DNA of 32,671 nt. Source: JAWVZU01 sp033722075 (GTDB lineage Bacteria > Pseudomonadota > Gammaproteobacteria > Xanthomonadales > SZUA-38). Positions 28,817 to 32,671 of the stretch are shown here, in pieces. Within the stretch, counting starts at the first letter, position 1. Each line of letters opens with the position of its first letter. The notes below the pieces were generated by a model that saw only the letters and a list, made by a program, of their open reading frames with translations, searched no databases and was not told where the DNA came from. The stretch covers positions 1 through 32,671 of the forward strand of contig JAWVZU010000009.1 in NCBI GenBank assembly GCA_033722075.1, written 5' to 3'. The translations under genes were made by a program, and so were the position numbers.

Positions 28817-29965
28817 CTACTGCAGCAGCCCCGTATCCTTGTCTTCTTCCTCGCCCACCAGGCCGATTCCGTCCATTCCGGACGACAGGGTCTTGGCGTC
28901 CCCACCCTGGCTGAGCTTGATGCGCAGGCGCACCTCGTTGGCCGAGTCCGCGTGCCGCAGGGCGTCTTCGTAGCTGATCTCGCCGGCCTGATAGAGTTCG
29001 AAAAGCGCCTGGTCGAAGGTCTTCATCCCGGCGTTGACGGACTCCTTCATGAGGCCCTTCATCTTCGACACCTCGCCCTTGCGGATCAGTTCCGACATGA
29101 GTGGCGTGTTGATGAGGATCTCGATTGCGGCGCGGCGTCCCTTGCCGTCCGGCGTGGGGATCAGCTGCTGGGCAATGATCGCCTTGGTGTTCAGCGACAG
29201 GTCCATGAACAGCTGCGGCCGGCGGTCTTCCGGGAAGAAGTGGACGATGCGGTCCATGGCCTGGTTGGCGTTGTTGGCGTGCAGCGTCGCCATGCACAAG
29301 TGACCAGTCTCGGCGAAAGCGATGGCGTGGTCCATGGTTTCGCGGGTCCGGATCTCCCCAATCATGATCACGTCGGGCGCCTGGCGAAGGGTGTTTTTCA
29401 GCGCCACCTCGTAGGATTCCGTGTCGATCCCGACTTCCCGCTGGGTGATGATGCAACCCTCGTGCTTGTGCACGAATTCGATCGGATCCTCGATGGTGAT
29501 GATGTGGCCGGTCGAGTTGAGGTTGCGGTAACCCAGCATCGCCGCAAGCGAGGTCGACTTACCGGTGCCGGTGGCGCCCACCATGATGATGATGCCGCGC
29601 TTGGTCATCGACAGGTTCTTGAGAATCGGCGGGAGGTTCAGCGATTCGATCGAAGGAATCTTGGTTTCGATCCGGCGCAGGACCATGCCGACGTGGTTGC
29701 GCTGGTAGAACGCGCTGACCCGGAACCGGCCCACGCCCTGCACGCCAATGGCGAAGTTGCATTCGTGGGTCCGCTCGAATTCCTCCTTCTGGCTCGGGGT
29801 CATGATCCCAAGCACCAGGTCCCGGGCCTGTGCCGGGGTGAGCGGGTTTTGGGAGATGGGCATGATCCGCCCGTGAACCTTCATGCTGACCGCACACCCG
29901 ACCGACACGAACAGGTCGGAAGCCTTCTTGTGGGCCATCATCTTCAGAAACGAATTGAATTCCAT
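28817..29965 (-). CDS. pilU: Type IV pilus retraction ATPase PilU
   Basis: This 382-residue hexameric ATPase assists PilT in pilus retraction at the inner membrane. Visible features are the Walker A MVGATGTGKSTSLAAML (about 133-149), the Asp box ITIEDPIEFVH, the atypical Walker B VIMIGEIRTRETM and the His box ATLHANNANQAMDRI. The N-terminal MEFNSFLKMMAHKKASDLFVSVG is typical of PilU. The PilT retraction motif AIRNLIRE is replaced by LMSELIRKG, as expected. The C-terminal 30 residues are acidic and glycine-rich. A perfect GGAGG precedes the ATG by 5 nt. It follows pilT after 53 nt, presumably on one mRNA. Confidence 0.97.
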   Translation of the reverse strand: MEFNSFLKMMAHKKASDLFVSVGCAVSMKVHGRIMPISQNPLTPAQARDLVLGIMTPSQKEEFERTHECNFAIGVQGVGRFRVSAFYQRNHVGMVLRRIETKIPSIESLNLPPILKNLSMTKRGIIIMVGATGTGKSTSLAAMLGYRNLNSTGHIITIEDPIEFVHKHEGCIITQREVGIDTESYEVALKNTLRQAPDVIMIGEIRTRETMDHAIAFAETGHLCMATLHANNANQAMDRIVHFFPEDRRPQLFMDLSLNTKAIIAQQLIPTPDGKGRRAAIEILINTPLMSELIRKGEVSKMKGLMKESVNAGMKTFDQALFELYQAGEISYEDALRHADSANEVRLRIKLSQGGDAKTLSSGMDGIGLVGEEEDKDTGLLQ

Positions 29966-30018
29966 GGGTACCTCCGGTGTCCACGCCGGCCGGTCCCTCG
30001 GCCCGTGGGCAAGTCAAA

Positions 30019-31056
30019 TCAGTCGAACTGCTTCTTGTCGTTGGCTCTCGGTCGGGCGATCTTCTTGGTGATCACGCCGCGCTGGACCAGATCCGCCAGG
30101 CATTGGTCCAGCGTCTGCATGCCGTAGTTCTGGTCGGTCTGGATGGCCGAGTACATCTGGGCCACCTTGTCCTCCCGGATCAGGTTCCGGATGGACGGGA
30201 CGCCGACCATGATCTCGTGCGCCGCGACCCGACCGCCGCCGATGCGTTTCAGCAGGGTCTGCGCGATCACCGCCCGCAGCGACTCGGACAGCATGGAACG
30301 CACCATCGGCTTCTCTCCGGCCGGAAACACGTCGATGATCCGGTCGATGGTCTTGGCGGCCGATGACGTGTGCAGCGTACCGAAGACCAGGTGCCCCGTT
30401 TCCGCTGCGGTCATGGCCAGGCGGATGGTCTCGAGGTCGCGCATCTCGCCGACCAGGATGTAGTCCGGGTCCTCCCGCAGCGCCGATCGAAGGGCTTCGT
30501 TGAAGCCGTGCGTATCGCGGTGCACCTCGCGCTGGTTGACCAGGCACTTGTTGGACTGGTGCACGAATTCGATCGGGTCCTCGATGGTCAGGATGTGCCC
30601 GTGATCGGTCTTGTTGATGTGATCGATCATCGCCGCCAGGGTCGTGGACTTGCCGGACCCCGTCGGCCCGGTGACCAGGATCATGCCCCGGGGCACGTCC
30701 ACCAGCTCGCGGAAGATCTCCGGTGCGTTCAGATCCTCGAGACTGAGGATCTCCGAGGGAATGGTCCGGAAGACCGCGCCGGATCCGCGGTTCTGGTTGA
30801 ATGCATTGACCCGAAAACGGGCCAGTCCCGGAATTTCGAAGGAGAAGTCCGTCTCCAGGAATTCTTCATAGTCCTTGCGCTGCTTGTCGCTCATGATGTC
30901 GTAGATGAGCGCATGCAGCGTTTTCTGATCGAAAGCGGGAACATTGATGCGGCGAATGTCGCCGTCCACCCGGATCATCGGCGGCAGTCCAGCGGACAGG
31001 TGAAGGTCGGAAGCGCCGTTCTTGACCGAGAAAGCAAGCAGTTCTGCAATATCCAT
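30019..31056 (-). CDS. pilT: Type IV pilus twitching motility ATPase PilT
   Basis: This 345-residue motor ATPase depolymerises type IV pili. It shows the N-terminal MDIAELLAFSVKNGASDLHLSAGLPPMIRVDGD, the Walker A TGPTGSGKSTTLAAMID (about 129-145), the Asp box LTIEDPIEFVH, the Walker B ILVGEMRDLETIR, the His box GTLHTSSAAKTIDRIID and the PilT-specific retraction motif SIRNLIREDK near residue 290. A GGAAGGA Shine-Dalgarno lies 4 nt before the ATG. It is divergent from yggS across 75 nt, the arrangement known in many gammaproteobacteria, and pilU follows. Confidence 0.98.
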   Translation of the reverse strand: MDIAELLAFSVKNGASDLHLSAGLPPMIRVDGDIRRINVPAFDQKTLHALIYDIMSDKQRKDYEEFLETDFSFEIPGLARFRVNAFNQNRGSGAVFRTIPSEILSLEDLNAPEIFRELVDVPRGMILVTGPTGSGKSTTLAAMIDHINKTDHGHILTIEDPIEFVHQSNKCLVNQREVHRDTHGFNEALRSALREDPDYILVGEMRDLETIRLAMTAAETGHLVFGTLHTSSAAKTIDRIIDVFPAGEKPMVRSMLSESLRAVIAQTLLKRIGGGRVAAHEIMVGVPSIRNLIREDKVAQMYSAIQTDQNYGMQTLDQCLADLVQRGVITKKIARPRANDKKQFD

Positions 31057-31131
31057 CGATTCCTTCCATCAACGTGACTGGACTGGGGATCAGTTTACAC
31101 CAACGGTCCGCTAAGATGTGGAGAAGACACC

Positions 31132-31842
31132 ATGACTGACCCTGGACAAGCGGAACAAGACGAACTGCGGGTCCGGCTCGAGCGCGTCGGAGAGCGGATT
31201 CGGCGGGCCGAGCGGCGCGCCGGCGTGCCCCCCGGCAGCGTGAGGCTGCTTGCGGTGAGCAAACGGCATCCCGCGGCGGCGATTCGAGCCGTCGCTCGCG
31301 CCGGCCAGCAGGCCTTCGGTGAAAACTACCTCTCCGAGGCCGAAGCCAAGATCCGTGAGCTGGCGGACCTCGACCTCGAGTGGCACTACATCGGTCCGAT
31401 CCAGTCCAACAAGACGCGGGGCATCGCCTCGCACTTCGACTGGGTGCACAGCGTCGATCGCCCAAAGCTGGTGCGACGCCTGAACGAACAGCGCCCCGCC
31501 TCGCGCCCTGCCCTCAACTGCCTGATCCAGATCCGCATCGGCGACGAGAAATCCAAGTCGGGCGCCGCGCCGGAAGAGCTTGCGACCCTGGCCGAAGCCT
31601 TTGCCGGCTGCGACCGGCTGCGCCTGCGCGGACTCATGTGTATCCCCCCGCCCTCGCCCGATGAATCGCAGCAACGCGCCTGGTTCCGGCAGCTGGCCGA
31701 CCTGTTCAGCTCGCTCTCGGACCCACCGGCGGGCTGGGATACGCTCTCGATGGGCATGTCCGCGGACCTGGAATCCGCGATCGCCGAGGGGGCGACGATT
31801 GTCCGAGTGGGGACGGACATCTTCGGACCGCGCGATCCCTGA
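31132..31842 (+). CDS. yggS: YggS family pyridoxal-5'-phosphate homeostasis protein
   Basis: This 236-residue protein has an alanine-racemase-like barrel that binds PLP without catalysing a known reaction and keeps vitamin B6 and amino-acid pools balanced. The PLP lysine lies in LLAVSKRHP (about residue 44). Other family hallmarks are FGENYLSEAEAKI, LEWHYIGPIQSNKTRGI, the HSVDRPKLVRRL segment, LRGLMCIPPP and the C-terminal LSMGMSADLESAIAEGATIVRVGTDIFG. A GGAG sequence (31120-31123) lies 8 nt before the ATG. It is divergent from pilT. In many relatives proC follows, but here yggT comes next, 86 nt downstream. Confidence 0.97.
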   Translation: MTDPGQAEQDELRVRLERVGERIRRAERRAGVPPGSVRLLAVSKRHPAAAIRAVARAGQQAFGENYLSEAEAKIRELADLDLEWHYIGPIQSNKTRGIASHFDWVHSVDRPKLVRRLNEQRPASRPALNCLIQIRIGDEKSKSGAAPEELATLAEAFAGCDRLRLRGLMCIPPPSPDESQQRAWFRQLADLFSSLSDPPAGWDTLSMGMSADLESAIAEGATIVRVGTDIFGPRDP

Positions 31843-31928
31843 CGGCACGGCGGCAAGGCCTCTCTTCACTGGCACTACAGGGTCGATCCATCGACAATAG
31901 GGCCTGACTTCAGACGCACGGACAAGCT

Positions 31929-32501
31929 ATGGGTGGTGGTTATCTCGCGGACGCGGGGGTGTTTCTCGTACAGGTGATCTTCGGCTTTGCCGTGGTCCTG
32001 TTCCTCGTGCGGGTCCTGCTCCAGCTGGTTCGCGCCAACTTCTTCAACCCGGTGTGCCAGTTCATCGTCAAGGTCACCAACCCGGTACTCATGCCGCTGA
32101 AGAAGATCATTCCGAGCTGGGGTCGCCTGGACATCGGCGCGGTCATCTTCGCCTGGCTGCTCCAGGTGACGGAACTTGCCCTGACGCTGGGCATGCGCGG
32201 CATCAGCATTGCCATTCCGACCTTGCTCGCCTACAGCTTCGTCGAACTGATCGATCTGACCATTGTGATCTTCATGTTCGTGATCTTCGTCAAGATCATC
32301 CTGAGCTGGGTCGCCCCCTACAATGACAATCCCATCCAGCCGGTGCTCTACCAGCTCTCCGAACCGGTTTTGGCACCGTGCCGGCGCATCCTGCCACCGA
32401 TGGCCGGCCTCGATCTCTCGCCGATGCTGGCCCTGGTTGCGCTGCAGCTGACCCGCATCCTTCTGGTCAATCCGCTCAGCGACCTGGCCCGGGCGATCTG
32501 A
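31929..32501 (+). CDS. yggT: YggT family membrane protein
   Basis: This 190-residue inner-membrane protein consists of two homologous YggT halves. Each has hydrophobic helices followed by a conserved amphipathic stretch: VRVLLQLVRANFFNPVCQFIVKVTNPVLMPLKKIIP in the first half, and VKIILSWVAPYNDNPIQPVLYQLSEPVLAPCRRILPP in the second. Four main membrane segments are expected. The family is linked to osmotic or ion-shock tolerance and septum-related proteins, but its activity is unknown. The start at 31929 has only a weak ribosome-binding site (GGAC). It lies where proC-yggT is common in relatives; proC is absent here. Confidence 0.95.
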   Translation: MGGGYLADAGVFLVQVIFGFAVVLFLVRVLLQLVRANFFNPVCQFIVKVTNPVLMPLKKIIPSWGRLDIGAVIFAWLLQVTELALTLGMRGISIAIPTLLAYSFVELIDLTIVIFMFVIFVKIILSWVAPYNDNPIQPVLYQLSEPVLAPCRRILPPMAGLDLSPMLALVALQLTRILLVNPLSDLARAI

Positions 32502-32548
32502 TACGCGTCGCCAGAGATTTGCATGAGCCGAGGGGAACCAGACGCGAA

Positions 32549-32577
32549 TCGTCAGATCTATGTAAATAAGTTACTAT
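32549..32577 (+). promoter_or_regulatory. Possible promoter of the last, partial gene
   Basis: -35 TCGTCA (32549-32554), 17-nt spacer, -10 TACTAT (32572-32577), inside a locally AT-rich stretch. It gives a leader of about 25 nt that includes the GGTGGAG Shine-Dalgarno. Confidence 0.45.
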
Positions 32578-32608
32578 CGGTCCTCTCGGGTGCGAGGTGG
32601 AGATGCCA

Positions 32609-32671
32609 ATGAAAATCCTGAAGATGCTGTCCGGCCTGAGCCTCTTGCTGGGCGTGGTATGCGGCGCGGTC
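32609..32671 (+). CDS. Start of an exported protein (partial, 21 codons)
   Basis: The ATG at 32609 has GGAG 6 nt upstream and opens a frame (MKILKMLSGLSLLLGVVCGA...) that runs to the window edge. The basic start followed by a leucine-rich hydrophobic stretch is a signal peptide or a membrane anchor. GVVCGAV contains a Cys, but it is not a convincing lipobox. Nothing can be said about the mature protein. An alternative ATG two codons upstream (32603) would overlap the Shine-Dalgarno. Confidence 0.7.
   Translation, partial: MKILKMLSGLSLLLGVVCGAV

Noticed and set aside
31112..31117. TAAGAT as a -10 element of a leaderless yggS
   Set aside because: It lies 14 nt before the ATG, has no acceptable -35, and yggS has a normal GGAG ribosome-binding site, so it was not counted with the leaderless group.

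Overview
The window is GC-rich, almost fully coding DNA from a gammaproteobacterium. The evidence is the algH-ruvX-pyrR-pyrB-pyrC' block, the pilU-pilT/yggS-yggT block, ErpA, AmpE, GTP-type PEP carboxykinase and a FimX-like degenerate GGDEF-EAL protein. These gene sets are familiar from Pseudomonas/Xanthomonas-like lineages; the two TonB-dependent receptors and the CRTAC1/TPR genes suggest a Lysobacterales/Chromatiales-type heterotroph. That placement is inference. No tRNA, rRNA, CRISPR array, phage gene or intact transposase was seen.

Layout. (1) 1-4736, minus: the start of a TonB-dependent receptor, preceded by an operon of a secreted FG-GAP/UnbV protein, a secreted TPR protein and a 2OG-Fe(II) oxygenase. 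(2) 4857-5627, plus: a TANGO2/NRDE protein. (3) 5719-7699, minus: ECF sigma factor, putative anti-sigma factor and DUF4097 protein. (4) 7769-10469, minus: PEP carboxykinase followed by a histone-deacetylase-family protein. (5) 10573-14023, minus: a possible leader ORF, DUF6776 protein, bactofilin, ErpA, NudC and AmpE, nearly without gaps. (6) 14218-19870, plus: a two-gene signalling operon, a FimX-like scaffold whose Hpt, first receiver, GGDEF and EAL all lack key residues, then a hybrid histidine kinase with intact receiver and Hpt. (7) 19871-20439: a convergent junction holding a palindromic repeat element. (8) 20440-23543, minus: an iron block (TonB receptor, Bfd, bacterioferritin) with two matching Fur-type promoters. 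(9) 23674-27371, plus: overlapping algH, ruvX, pyrR, pyrB and a catalytically dead dihydroorotase homologue. (10) YegP and a lytic-transglycosylase-like lipoprotein, divergent. (11) 28526-28816: a second convergent junction with a related repeat pair. (12) pilT-pilU on minus; yggS and yggT on plus; then the start of a small exported protein.

Two patterns cross gene boundaries. First, five transcription units (CRTAC1 protein, TANGO2, ECF sigma, AlgH, SLT lipoprotein) have a -10-like element ending only 6-9 nt before the start codon and no Shine-Dalgarno sequence, which suggests leaderless mRNAs. Genes with good Shine-Dalgarno sequences do not show this. Second, inverted pairs of one hairpin repeat sit in two of the four convergent gene junctions. 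The most system-like candidates are the FimX-like/hybrid-kinase pair and the CRTAC1-TPR-oxygenase operon beside a TonB receptor.
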